A stretch of 32,109 bases of DNA from Nostoc sp. NMS8 (GCF_017115045.1 NZ_JABXKK010000087.1:1-32109); one strand, 5' to 3'. Positions 23,926 to 31,959 are shown, counted from the first letter of the stretch. Notes: generated by a model not told the origin, from the sequence alone. Numbers and translations are program-made.

Positions 23926-23978
23926 ATTTAGTATCGTAGTATATTCTTTCCTAAGTTTAGTATCGTGCTATATTCTGT
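23922..23978 (+). promoter_or_regulatory. 29-base tandem direct repeat between kaiC and hgdD-like gene
   Basis: Two 28-base copies (23922-23949 and 23951-23978) match at 24 positions. Each has TTTAGTATCGT followed two bases later by TATATTCT, which resembles a -10 element. The first copy overlaps the kaiC stop codon. The pair lies about 50 bases ahead of the next gene's start, so it may be a doubled promoter or activator site that gives the TolC gene its own expression. Confidence 0.45.
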
Positions 23979-24029
23979 GGTGAAGAAAGGTTTTCTGCCG
24001 CTAGATTGATTTTCGTGTGAGGGGATGCG

Positions 24030-26354
24030 GTGAAAGGACAGCAATTATTTTATAGCTTCTTACCTGGTGTAACGGCAGCGGTATTAACAACTCAGCCTGC
24101 TTGGGCTGGTACTGCGAAATTAACTAAGGTACAACTGGCGTCTTCTCCTAGTGTTTTGACTTCTACTTATGGTCAACACTTGGCTGTAGACACTATGAAT
24201 ACGCAACTGCCCAACAGTGCAAATGTTAGTGTTCCAACCCTAGTACCTACTTTTGGTTTTACTAAACTCAGTGTGAAGCCTTTAAGTAATAGCAGTATTC
24301 CAGTATTTACGGCTGAAAATACTGTTTTGCTAATGAAGAAAGATGAAGGTAGATTTTTAAGTCTGACACCTACCTCTAATCCTTCTCAACAGCCAGATGT
24401 GAGCCATTTTGCTCAAAGCAAGCAAAAACAGAGTAATTCAGACCTGAATGGGCAGAAATTAAAGAAGATGCTAGTTCCTAACTACACTTCAAAACCCGCT
24501 TCTGTCCAAAAAGAAATTTTGTCTCTGTCTTCTGCACAGCAGCCAGTCGGTCAAAAGATAAATACTGTTACTCAGTTACAAACATTTTTACAAACTTCAG
24601 CCACAGGTGGAGGAACAGCAAAACTGTTGTCAGCGCAGAGGTGTCCACAGGAGTTAGGAAAAAGCAAAACTTACTCCTCGACTAATTTGCTACTGGCCTC
24701 AAGCACCTGCTTACAACAAAATGCTATTGGCCTCGTGGCTCAAAGTAATACTCCCGTTCCGACAGATTCGACGCTAACTCCCACTGTACCGGAAACCGTA
24801 ATTCCGACATCGGGGGGTTCGGTGCAACCTACCACTGTGCCAGGAACCGTAATCCCGACATCGGGGGGTTCGGTGCAACCTACCACTGTGCCAGGAACCG
24901 TAATCCCGACATCGGGGGGTTCGGTGCAACCTACCACTGTGCCAGGAACCGTAATCCCGACATCGGGGGGTTCGGTGCAACCTACTACTGTGCCAGCAAC
25001 CATAACTCCTGCACCCTCAGGGCCGGTGCAAATTCCAGAGAACCTGATTCCTAACCCAAATCCTCTGCAATTTCCCACCAAACCAGAGGAAGTGAGACTT
25101 CAGGGGAATCAGCCGATTACTTTGGCACAGGCTTTGGAGTTAGCACGGCGTAACAATCACGATCTCCAGGTGTCGTTATTGGAGCTAGAACGCAATAGAG
25201 CGGCTCTACGCGAGGCGCAAGCTGCTTTGTTGCCCACTCTGGGACTTAGCACCGATCTGACTCGTAGTCAGTCTTCTAGTGGTCAGCTTCAGGACGCATT
25301 AAGCGGGCCATTTGCCTCTCAGCAAGATAGACCTGGTACATCTTTTTCTGGTCAGGCACAACTTTCATATAATATCTACACTTCTGGGAGAGTGCAAGCT
25401 AGCGTCAAAGCGGCTGAAGAACAAGTGCGTTTTAATGAGTTGGCTGTAGAAACTCAGTCTGAGACAATCCGTCTGAATGTTGCCACTGACTACTACAATC
25501 TGCAACAAGCCGATGAACAAGTACGGATTGCCCAATCGGCTGTAGTCAACTCTGAGGCGAGTTTGCGTGATGCAGAAGCTTTAGAGCGAGCTGGGGTTGG
25601 TACGCGGTTTGATGTGTTGCGATCGCAGGTGAATTTAGCAAATGCCCAACAAAATTTAACTAATGCTAGATCCCAACAGACAATTTCCCGTCGTCAATTA
25701 GCAACTCGGATCAGTTTGCCCCAAGGGATAAATATCAGTGCGGCTGACCCTGTACAATTAGCTGGTCTTTGGAATCCAACACTAGAACAAAGTATTGTGT
25801 TGGCTTATCAAAATCGTCCAGAACTGCAACAGCAGTTAGCACAACGCAATATCAGCGAACAACAGCGTCGGCAAGCCCTTGCAGAACTAGGCCCTCAAAT
25901 TAGTTTGGTAGGCAGCTACGACATCCTAGACCAGTTCAATGATAATGTCAGCTTTACTGATGGTTATTCATTCGGAGTTAGGGCAACCCTAAATTTGTAT
26001 GATGGGGGAGCCGCAAGAGCAAGAGCAGATCAGTCAAGAGTTAATATTGCGATCGCAGAAACTCAATTTGCTGAACAGCGCAACCAAATTCGCTTTCAGG
26101 TAGAACAAGCCTATTCTACCCAGCAATCTAGTTTGGAGAATGTTCAAACCGCTAATACTGCTTTAGAACAAGCTAGGGAAGCTCTACGTTTAGCGCGTTT
26201 GCGATTCCAAGCTGGTGTAGGCACTCAAACTGATGTTATTAACTCTGAAAACGACCTCACCCAAGCTGAAGGTAATCGAGTCACAGCAATTTTGGATTAC
26301 AATCGCGCTTTAGCTCAGTTACAACGGTCTGTTACCCTCAGAGCATTACGCTAG
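24030..26354 (+). CDS. hgdD: TolC-family outer membrane efflux protein (HgdD-like)
   Basis: An outer membrane channel of 774 residues. A signal peptide ends at PAWA-G (about residue 27). Residues 28-355 are an extra, probably disordered N-terminal region; it includes four 17-residue repeats (VPGTVIPTSGGSVQPTT) from about 253 to 320. Two outer-membrane-efflux repeats follow (about 360-560 and 575-770), with the TolC-typical starts ITLAQALELARRNN and LEQSIVLAYQNRPEL. In Anabaena the gene just after kaiABC is hgdD, the TolC that exports heterocyst glycolipids with DevBCA (from memory), and order and family agree. The GTG start at 24030 has GAGGGG about six bases upstream. An intrinsic terminator follows at 26388. 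Confidence 0.92.
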   Translation: MKGQQLFYSFLPGVTAAVLTTQPAWAGTAKLTKVQLASSPSVLTSTYGQHLAVDTMNTQLPNSANVSVPTLVPTFGFTKLSVKPLSNSSIPVFTAENTVLLMKKDEGRFLSLTPTSNPSQQPDVSHFAQSKQKQSNSDLNGQKLKKMLVPNYTSKPASVQKEILSLSSAQQPVGQKINTVTQLQTFLQTSATGGGTAKLLSAQRCPQELGKSKTYSSTNLLLASSTCLQQNAIGLVAQSNTPVPTDSTLTPTVPETVIPTSGGSVQPTTVPGTVIPTSGGSVQPTTVPGTVIPTSGGSVQPTTVPGTVIPTSGGSVQPTTVPATITPAPSGPVQIPENLIPNPNPLQFPTKPEEVRLQGNQPITLAQALELARRNNHDLQVSLLELERNRAALREAQAALLPTLGLSTDLTRSQSSSGQLQDALSGPFASQQDRPGTSFSGQAQLSYNIYTSGRVQASVKAAEEQVRFNELAVETQSETIRLNVATDYYNLQQADEQVRIAQSAVVNSEASLRDAEALERAGVGTRFDVLRSQVNLANAQQNLTNARSQQTISRRQLATRISLPQGINISAADPVQLAGLWNPTLEQSIVLAYQNRPELQQQLAQRNISEQQRRQALAELGPQISLVGSYDILDQFNDNVSFTDGYSFGVRATLNLYDGGAARARADQSRVNIAIAETQFAEQRNQIRFQVEQAYSTQQSSLENVQTANTALEQAREALRLARLRFQAGVGTQTDVINSENDLTQAEGNRVTAILDYNRALAQLQRSVTLRALR
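24786..25037 (+). repeat. 51-base tandem repeat inside the TolC gene
   Basis: Four 51-base units (24786-24836, 24837-24887, 24888-24938, 24939-24989) and a diverged fifth (24990-25037). The inner copies are nearly identical at DNA level, including third positions, so the array is recent or kept uniform by recombination. They encode a Pro/Thr/Gly-rich periplasmic linker; 51 is a multiple of three, so copy number can vary without frameshift. Confidence 0.95.
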
Positions 26355-26387
26355 AAGTACTGACTTTAACATCCTAATTAAAAATTC

Positions 26388-26440
26388 AAAAAGCCTCATT
26401 TTCCAATAATTACATTGAAGAATGAGGCTTTTTGGTCAAA
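26388..26440 (+). terminator. intrinsic terminator after the TolC gene
   Basis: A perfect 13-bp stem (AAAAAGCCTCATT at 26388-26400 and its complement at 26421-26433) with a 20-base loop ends in a T-run on the plus strand. It lies 34 bases after the TolC stop and should end the kai-hgdD transcripts. Confidence 0.9.
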
Positions 26441-26519
26441 AAAAACCTATTTGTAACAGGAATTTTGTGAAATGATATAGCATAACTGAGTGATAGATCG
26501 GTCGCCTTGTCAAAGACTC

Positions 26520-26897
26520 ATGACTAAAGTAACATCTCAAGAGATTGCACAGTTTCGCTCTCAATTAGCAGATGATCCCAGCGATATGGAAGCGCTGGAT
26601 TTGATTGAAGACTGTGATGGAGATTTAGAAGATGCAGCGATGACGCTAGCTATCCGCGCTGGACAACAGCCAGAAAGAGCAAATTCTGAGTGGTTAGATG
26701 CTTTAGCTAGAAAATGGCGTGTCGTCATTTGCGAACAAGAATATCGAGAAGATTTACTTAATACTTCTCTTCAAAAGATGATGGAACATTTAAAAACAAC
26801 GCCAACCTTTCCTAAGATTTTGGCAGCACCAGTTTTAATATATGTCCTCAAGCAAGGCGTGAACAATTTTTGTGAACCACTAGATTTGCTCAAGTGA
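26520..26897 (+). CDS. conserved cyanobacterial protein of unknown function
   Basis: A 125-residue soluble protein. I recognise the type from cyanobacterial genomes but know no function. The first half is acidic (DDPSDMEALDLIEDCDGDLEDAAMTLAIRAG) and resembles a small helical domain; the pattern of one helix with LEDAAMTLA recalls UBA-like folds, without proof. The second half has WLDALARKWRVVICEQEYRE and a hydrophobic helix PKILAAPVLIYVLKQG. ATG at 26520 is preferred to a GTG at 26490, since the ten extra residues are basic and unlike the rest. It has its own promoter, being downstream of the terminator. Confidence 0.75.
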   Translation: MTKVTSQEIAQFRSQLADDPSDMEALDLIEDCDGDLEDAAMTLAIRAGQQPERANSEWLDALARKWRVVICEQEYREDLLNTSLQKMMEHLKTTPTFPKILAAPVLIYVLKQGVNNFCEPLDLLK

Positions 26898-27008
26898 TTG
26901 GATAATGTACATTTAACTCCTAACTCCTACTCAATACAAGATTGATTCGACCAGGACTGATACGCTGTTAATTAAGGCAAAACTTCTATTAGACAAATTG
27001 TAAAATCA

Positions 27009-27518
27009 ATGAATTACCTTGTTGCCGTATTACCTGACCGGATTCAAGCCGAAGCTGCTTACTTAGCCTTAGAAAAAGAAGGCATAAACAGTACTATCCT
27101 GGGGAGGGGGTATAAAACGGCTGATGAGTTCGGCTTAATTGACCCCAAAGACCAAGCTAAAAAGCAAGCAAAATTGATGGCAACCTGGCTGATACCATTT
27201 GGCTTTTTTGCAGGTTTTACATTCAGCCTCATCACAGGTTTAGATACTTTTTCTTGGGCGGGTGAAGTTGGCAATCACATTGTCGGCGGACTGCTGGGTG
27301 CTGCTAGTGGTGCGATGGGTGGTGTGATTGTTGGCGGCGGAGTTGGTTTACTCGTAGGTGGTGGTGATGCTTTACCTTATCGCAATCGCTTAGATGCAGG
27401 TAAATATTTAGTTGCTGTTCAAGGTTCTGAAACTCTTACTCGGCAAGCAACGCGAATATTACGTCAGTTTGATCCAGAAAATATCCAAGGTTATGCTGAC
27501 ACAAATACTGTGTATTGA
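27009..27518 (+). CDS. membrane protein with glycine-rich hairpin, function unknown
   Basis: A 169-residue protein. Residues 1-50 form an alpha/beta unit (YLVAVLPDRIQAEAAYLALEKEGI), resembling small ferredoxin-like stress-protein domains. Two hydrophobic segments follow (about 58-78 and 90-119); the second is a glycine-rich stretch (GGLLGAASGAMGGVIVGGGVGLLVGGG) like those of general-stress membrane proteins. The C-terminal piece KYLVAVQGSETLTRQATRILRQF repeats the pattern of the N-terminus, so the soluble halves probably pair. A stress role is only suggested by this likeness. Confidence 0.75.
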   Translation: MNYLVAVLPDRIQAEAAYLALEKEGINSTILGRGYKTADEFGLIDPKDQAKKQAKLMATWLIPFGFFAGFTFSLITGLDTFSWAGEVGNHIVGGLLGAASGAMGGVIVGGGVGLLVGGGDALPYRNRLDAGKYLVAVQGSETLTRQATRILRQFDPENIQGYADTNTVY

Positions 27519-27520
27519 AC

Positions 27521-27775
27521 CTAAGATAATGCTGGAACCGTCAGTTTAACTTCTGGCGGTTCCACATTCTCCACTATTGGATTTTCTGAGGGATTATCTG
27601 ACATAGGAGTTCACACGTCACTCTGAGCAGATGGTTTGGTTAATGCTATTTCATTAGTTTCGGCACTAAAAGCAGCTGCCAGTTCAGGACTGGCGATCGC
27701 AACGGCGCTTTCATGCCATTCATTAAAACTTTGAGTGCTGGAACTATCAAAAGAAAACCATGAGAGATTTTTAGA
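27521..27775 (-). pseudogene. coding-like remnant, two adjacent short frames
   Basis: On the minus strand the stretch 27775-27611 is open for 54 residues (including FDSSSTQSFNEWHESAVAIASPELAAAFSAE) but has no start codon. Seven bases after its TGA, an ATG at 27604 opens 27 codons (MSDNPSENPIVENVEPPEVKL...) ending at 27521, right beside the stop of the convergent gene. Both translations have normal protein composition. They may be pieces of one decayed gene, or the second could be a small protein of its own. Family unknown. The rest of the gap up to 27871 shows nothing else. Confidence 0.35.
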
Positions 27776-27871
27776 CTAGATAAAATGCCGCGTCAATAAT
27801 TGCTTTAAAAAGTTAGAATCAAGATAGTTATAGCAGATTAATTCTCAATTCATAACTCATAATTTTTAAGA

Positions 27872-28651
27872 ATGTTGCCACGAGAAGAACTTTTAAAAGG
27901 TGTTGAAAATCGAGATAGTGTAGCTCGTGTAATCGACCAAGCAGAACAAGCAATCAAAACTTGGGAAGTGGTTTTGACAGATTTTCTCTCTCCTCCAGAA
28001 TTGGTGGAAATTCAACGGGTGTTTAACCGATTAACAGAAGTGCAATTGGTGGCGTGGGGGGGATATCCGCAAGCTGAACGCCAAAGAATAGCGATCGCTC
28101 GTTCAGAACTTCCCTTAGATCAATCTCAAGTCAGCCTTGTAGCTGTGGAAATTGCTGGTAATTTCCTGTTTGATACCGCCTCTCACCGCGACTTTTTAGG
28201 CGCAATGTTGGGGACAGGAATTGTTCGTGAAAAGACGGGAGATGTAATAGTTCTGGGAGAACGAGGGGCCCAGGCGATTGTTGCACCAGAGTTGGTGGAA
28301 TTTTTGGAAATGAGTCTGAAACAGGTGCGATCGGTTCCTGTGAAAAGTCAGCGGATTGAGATAACTGAATTAAGGGTTCGGGAACCCAAGAAAAAAGAAT
28401 TAACTACTGTGGAGGCTTCTTTGCGATTAGATGCGATCGCATCTGCTGGTTTTGGCATGTCTCGCAGCAAAATGGTTGATTTCATTGATGCTGGTGATGT
28501 CCGCGTCAATTGGAAGGAAATTACCCAAGCTAGTTCTCAAGTCAAATCAGGCGACTTAATCGCCATTCGCTCTAAAGGGCGTTTAGAAGTTGGGGAAATT
28601 GCCGTGACAAAAAAAGATCGTTACCGAGTTCAATTAACAAGATATATCTAA
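27872..28651 (+). CDS. photosystem II S4 domain protein (YlmH family)
   Basis: A 259-residue RNA-binding protein of the YlmH group, annotated in cyanobacteria and plants as photosystem II S4 domain protein. The N-terminal part (about 1-170) includes VQLVAWGGYPQAERQRIAIAR and the stretch VALVAVEIAGNFLFDTASHRDFLGAMLGTGIVREKTGDV-like region (SLVAVEI... GDVIVLG) typical of the family. Residues 183-245 are the S4 domain (LRLDAIASAGFGMSRSKMVDFIDAGDVRVNW). The role is presumed in ribosome or RNA handling; the photosystem name rests on family annotation. ATG at 27872 follows TTTTTAAGA. The gene stands alone. Confidence 0.9.
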   Translation: MLPREELLKGVENRDSVARVIDQAEQAIKTWEVVLTDFLSPPELVEIQRVFNRLTEVQLVAWGGYPQAERQRIAIARSELPLDQSQVSLVAVEIAGNFLFDTASHRDFLGAMLGTGIVREKTGDVIVLGERGAQAIVAPELVEFLEMSLKQVRSVPVKSQRIEITELRVREPKKKELTTVEASLRLDAIASAGFGMSRSKMVDFIDAGDVRVNWKEITQASSQVKSGDLIAIRSKGRLEVGEIAVTKKDRYRVQLTRYI

Positions 28652-28654
28652 TCA

Positions 28655-28747
28655 ACTAGGAATCAGGAGTTAAAAGTTAAGAGTGAAAAGTTAGGAATTT
28701 TAAATTTATCACTTTCTTTAACTCCTAACTCTTAACTCCTAACTCCT
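28655..28747. repeat. STRR repeats with inverted halves
   Basis: GGAGTTAAAAGTTAAGAGTGAAAAGTTAGG (28671-28697 region) faces an inverted run of CTAACTC/TTAACTC heptamers (28720-28746). Together they can fold into a long imperfect hairpin between the convergent S4 and dehydrogenase genes, where they may serve as a bidirectional terminator. Confidence 0.75.
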
Positions 28748-29523
28748 TAAGCTTTAAAGTGCTTTGCTAACATATTCAGCAGAAGTTTGCGCGGCACAAG
28801 CCGAGATAATTTGCTTCTAATTTGAGTATTAGCATCAGAACTAATAACAGTTGGATAGCCTTTTTCTAAAGCCTCTAAAGACTCCCAAACCACTTTTTCA
28901 GAAGAATATACTTTATCTGTACTGCTTGCCAGTGATGGAGGAAAATTAGCTTCTGCAAAAAAGTTTGTTTCTATTGGCCCTGGACAAGTGGCTAAAATAC
29001 GGACACCATATTGATAATTTTCTGCCCATAGTGCTTCACTAAAGCTAAGAATAAAAGCTTTACTGGCAGCATAAACAGAAAGGTATGGTATCGGTTGAAA
29101 TGCCGTAATAGAAGATACATTAATAATGCTTCCAGAACGGCGTTGCCGCATCAAGGGTAGAAATTTATGGGTTAAATCTACCAATGCCAAAATGTTTAAT
29201 TGTACGATTTTGACTTGTCTTTCTCCATCCCCTTCGGCAAAGTCGCCATAGTAGCCAAAACCAGCATTGTTGATTAACAAGTCAATAGTTAAATCCTTTG
29301 CTTTGGTGACATCAAATACACTATCAGCGGCATTAGGTTCTGTAAGGTCTTTGACTATAACCTCTACTTGAATTTTGTGTTGTTCTTGTAATTGTTTAGC
29401 TAATTGGCTTAATTTATCTTCAGAACGAGCAACGAGTACAAGATTTGTTTTGCGTGCAGCTAGTTCTTGAGCAAAGGCTTTACCAATACCACTAGAGGCA
29501 CCAGTAATTAAAGCAGTTGGCAT
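28747..29523 (-). CDS. short-chain dehydrogenase/reductase (SDR)
   Basis: A classical SDR of 258 residues, an NAD(P)-dependent oxidoreductase of unknown substrate. Cofactor motif TGASSGIG (7-14), NNAG (85-88), and the active site Ser138, Tyr151-x3-Lys155 (YAASK) are all present. The Arg at position 33 (VARS) favours NADP. The stretch CPGPIETNFF follows. Many members of this subgroup (DltE/YqjQ-like) act on lipids or carbonyls, but nothing here fixes the substrate. ATG at 29523. The methyltransferase upstream on the same strand is separated by 236 bases containing a repeat. Confidence 0.9.
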   Translation of the reverse strand: MPTALITGASSGIGKAFAQELAARKTNLVLVARSEDKLSQLAKQLQEQHKIQVEVIVKDLTEPNAADSVFDVTKAKDLTIDLLINNAGFGYYGDFAEGDGERQVKIVQLNILALVDLTHKFLPLMRQRRSGSIINVSSITAFQPIPYLSVYAASKAFILSFSEALWAENYQYGVRILATCPGPIETNFFAEANFPPSLASSTDKVYSSEKVVWESLEALEKGYPTVISSDANTQIRSKLSRLVPRKLLLNMLAKHFKA

Positions 29524-29699
29524 TCTAAATATTCAGATAGTTTTTAATCACTTATAAATCTTAGCTATGCTGACTATAAGTTTTAACTACCCAAAGTGAT
29601 ATACCCAAAAAGGTAAAAGCAATATTCATACCAATTCTGTATGAAGATACGCTAAACCATATTTGAGTACAAAAAATAAAAATGTAGACACAAACTAGT

Positions 29700-29733
29700 T
29701 TGCCGCAAGCTACGCGCAGCATCTCATAGAGAA
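29700..29733. repeat. interspersed palindromic repeat, copy 2
   Basis: Read on the minus strand, this is CTTCTCTATGAGATGCTGCG followed by CGTAGCTTGCGG: close to the copy at 5943-5975 in opposite orientation. It makes the 81-codon frame that crosses it (29561-29806) an unlikely gene. Confidence 0.65.
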
Positions 29734-29759
29734 GGACACAAACAAAGTAAATATCTTTA

Positions 29760-30689
29760 CTAAGACTTGACTTTTGGAAGTGATGTAAATTCTCCGAATA
29801 CACCAATATGGGATATTCTTAAATCTTCTTCATCTATATATTGAACAGAAGAGTCTATTTTTTCTGGTAATTTTCCGTGCTGGCATGACCACTCAAATAC
29901 AAATTTAGAGTCTAAATCCTTGAGGTTAGAAAATATCTGCTTCCACTGGCTTCGCCGAATTCGATTTCCCCACCTGGATTGTAATTCTCTCGAATAGGCT
30001 TCTTGTGGATAAGCAAAGAAATCAAATGGTCTTTCACTTAAATTTTTGTGATCCTCTAAATGAATAAGATGAAACATAAAGCCATCTTCAGAGAGGCTAC
30101 TTACAATATTTTCTAAAAGTGGCACAACATCCTCAACTGGTACATGCTCTAACACAGATTTGGAAAATACAAAATCTATTTTTTCTTTGCTAGGTAGTTG
30201 TTGAGATAAATCAATTGGAGCGACGTATTCTATACCCAAGTCGTGTAAGGCTTCTACAGAGAAATTTTTTAATGAAAGTAGTTTATTTAAACGTAAATAG
30301 ATCATCTCGCGATCTTCAAATGTAGATAGACTATCTAAGATGCTCCAATCTACAGACTTACACACAGCTTTGAAAATATTGTCGAGTTGTAATAATGGGT
30401 AAATATCCGTTGCATAAACCTTTTTTGCTCCGAGAAGATAAAATACTAACGAATGAGTCAGTAACCACCCACTGCCAATTTCAAGACAAATTTTGTCACG
30501 CAAGGCATATTTTTCTTTACCAACCATAAGCAGATAAATAGCAACTTCATTAGCACAAATATCAAGCCTTTTACCTGCAACCGCTAGCTTGCTTGAATGC
30601 ACTTTATTATGTAAAGATTGATATAGATCGGACGATATAATAATTGATTTTGTGCGTTCATCAAGGAGATTCTTTACTAAATTTTTCAT
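29760..30689 (-). CDS. class I SAM-dependent methyltransferase, substrate unknown
   Basis: A 309-residue protein with a Rossmann methyltransferase core. Motif I is CLEIGSGW (Glu70-x-Gly-Ser-Gly74), an acidic residue ends strand 2 (VYATDIYP), and FVFSKSVLEHVPVEDVVPLLENIVSSLSEDGFMFHLIHLEDH gives motifs II-III in the style of small-molecule methyltransferases. The N-terminal 60 residues and the C-terminal 80 are specific extensions, perhaps for substrate binding. The ATG at 30689 has GAGAGG about nine bases upstream; the frame is open to a GTG at 30698, which would leave no spacing. No biosynthetic neighbours are present, so the substrate cannot be guessed. Confidence 0.85.
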   Translation of the reverse strand: MKNLVKNLLDERTKSIIISSDLYQSLHNKVHSSKLAVAGKRLDICANEVAIYLLMVGKEKYALRDKICLEIGSGWLLTHSLVFYLLGAKKVYATDIYPLLQLDNIFKAVCKSVDWSILDSLSTFEDREMIYLRLNKLLSLKNFSVEALHDLGIEYVAPIDLSQQLPSKEKIDFVFSKSVLEHVPVEDVVPLLENIVSSLSEDGFMFHLIHLEDHKNLSERPFDFFAYPQEAYSRELQSRWGNRIRRSQWKQIFSNLKDLDSKFVFEWSCQHGKLPEKIDSSVQYIDEEDLRISHIGVFGEFTSLPKVKS

Positions 30690-30698
30690 TTTGCACAC

Positions 30699-30881
30699 CT
30701 CTCTTGCTTAATTTATTGGGAATTTAACACAACACTGTTAACTGTACCAGTAACATGAGTTCCTGTATAACAGAATCATCTCACCTTTTTGCTTCTTATA
30801 CAATTACGCTCAAGAGCATCTTTGCTGATGGATAACAGAAACCTTGGAATTGGGAACTGGGGATTAGGAGTTAAGGATTTT
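30699..30881. other. intergenic, with a short STRR-like run
   Basis: The first half should hold the methyltransferase promoter. A GGGAACTGGGGATTAGG run of heptamer type lies at about 30849-30868. Nothing else seen. Confidence 0.4.
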
Positions 30882-31031
30882 TTAAGATTTAAATGGGGAT
30901 TTAGCGAAAAGTCGAGCTAGTCGCTTGATGCTAGTATCAGGGGTATCAAGTAATCGAGCATCAAGGATGTCCTTACTTGGGTAAACTGAATTTTTTATAA
31001 AGTCGGATGTTCTCAAGAATGATTTTTTCAT
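30882..31031 (-). CDS. possible 49-residue protein
   Basis: ATG at 31031 opens 49 codons on the minus strand (MKKSFLRTSDFIKNSVYPSK... ending RLARLFAKSPFKS), 29 bases after the stop of the upstream gene on the same strand. The translation is basic and has normal composition with no low-complexity run, unlike other short frames nearby. No ribosome binding site is clear and no family is recognised. It may be a co-transcribed small protein or a gene fragment. Confidence 0.4.
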   Translation of the reverse strand: MKKSFLRTSDFIKNSVYPSKDILDARLLDTPDTSIKRLARLFAKSPFKS

Positions 31032-31060
31032 GGCGATTCAAAGTCATTTTGAATTGCTAA

Positions 31061-31618
31061 TTACCATTTTTCAGACCAATAAATGATTTCTGAGGCAGAA
31101 CTATTAATAGCCACGCCGTAGCTATCTCCATGATTCCACTTGAAACCTGGTCTACCTTTGTCATCTGTATTTAATACTAATATTTCATAAGTAGGTGGGA
31201 AAGATTCTGTAGGCGAGTCACTGGTGTAGAAAAAAGTTGTCGGCACTCCGTTAGGCTGGTTGATGTGGTCATTTGTGTTACCACCCCTATATTTGTGCTT
31301 GGCACTATTTCTGTATTGTGAAAGTAATTTTTCAATTTTGTTTGGTGGCTCTTTTAGTCTAACTTGAAAAAAACTACTTCCCTGTAAAATTTCAGGAGAG
31401 TAAGCAATGCGAACGTTTTTGGCATCAGTGGGAATCTCATTAGGAAAGTGTTTTACCTGGTCATTATCAGACCATAATTGATTACGAATTTCTCTATAGC
31501 GTGAGACATCAGTGATGATTTTAGGCTCACTAGTACTGCTAAAAGTTGTTTTCATAAGAAAGCTTCCCCCGACAATACTAAAACTAGCAAGGGCTAATAA
31601 AAATTGCGATCGCTTCAT
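31061..31618 (-). CDS. exported or membrane-anchored protein of unknown function
   Basis: A 185-residue protein. The N-terminus (MKRSQFLLALASFSIVGGSFLM) is a signal peptide or anchor. The rest is hydrophilic and aromatic-rich, with SRYREIRNQLW, HFPNEIPTDAKNVRIAYSPEILQGSSFFQVRLKEP and a C-terminal GFKWNHGDSYGVAINSSASEIIYWSEKW that looks like a beta-sandwich end. No named family comes to mind. ATG at 31618 is preferred over the TTG just before it. A HIP1 octamer overlaps codons 3-5. The small frame at 30882 may be co-transcribed. Confidence 0.7.
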   Translation of the reverse strand: MKRSQFLLALASFSIVGGSFLMKTTFSSTSEPKIITDVSRYREIRNQLWSDNDQVKHFPNEIPTDAKNVRIAYSPEILQGSSFFQVRLKEPPNKIEKLLSQYRNSAKHKYRGGNTNDHINQPNGVPTTFFYTSDSPTESFPPTYEILVLNTDDKGRPGFKWNHGDSYGVAINSSASEIIYWSEKW

Positions 31619-31910
31619 CAAGTTGGGTGTGTCTAACTTTTATAGTCATATACCCAACTAATAAACTATATTCGTACTATTGCGGATATCCTATTGGAGA
31701 TATTAACAGAAACTTTGTGTATCCAGAGATAATTTAGGATATTTGTAAAATTACTGTGAAGTTAGTCAATGTTACCTAGTCAAATACCGTAGATGCTCTT
31801 CATTGAGGTTAGTACTGCTGCTGTAGCTAACGAAATCAATTCCACAGATATTTAATTTTTTCAATTCTTCCTGATGCAGCAATCACTAAAGCGGATATAT
31901 AAATAGTAGA

Positions 31911-31959
31911 TGCACCTTAATTAAATCAAAGCCCTCAGCTTTTAGTTGAAGGCTTTTTT
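31911..31959 (+). ncRNA. candidate small RNA, repeat unit 1 (NsiR1-like)
   Basis: A predicted transcript of about 50 bases from just after the -10-like TATAAAT (31898-31904) to the T-run of the terminator. The end is a hairpin AAAGCCCTCA / TGAAGGCTTT (31928-31937, 31947-31956) with one mismatch. Layout (tandem repeats, own promoter, terminator, length) matches NsiR1, a heterocyst-specific RNA of Nostocales encoded upstream of hetF. Assignment to NsiR1 is by architecture only. Confidence 0.6.
31928..31959 (+). terminator. intrinsic terminator in repeat unit 1
   Basis: Stem AAAGCCCTCA / TGAAGGCTTT with a nine-base loop and a run of six T counted from the stem end. The same terminator recurs at 32072-32103. 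Confidence 0.85.

Noticed and set aside
24740..25081. 113-codon antisense frame in the TolC repeat region
   Set aside because: It exists only because the 51-base repeat is free of stops on both strands.
29561..29806. 81-codon minus-strand frame after the methyltransferase gene
   Set aside because: It overlaps the methyltransferase end in another frame and crosses the interspersed repeat at 29700-29733; the Cys/Phe-rich translation looks accidental.
31789..31870. A third, degenerate copy of the small-RNA repeat
   Set aside because: Only GTAGATGC and a few scattered bases match and no terminator hairpin is present, so it is mentioned only as a possible echo.
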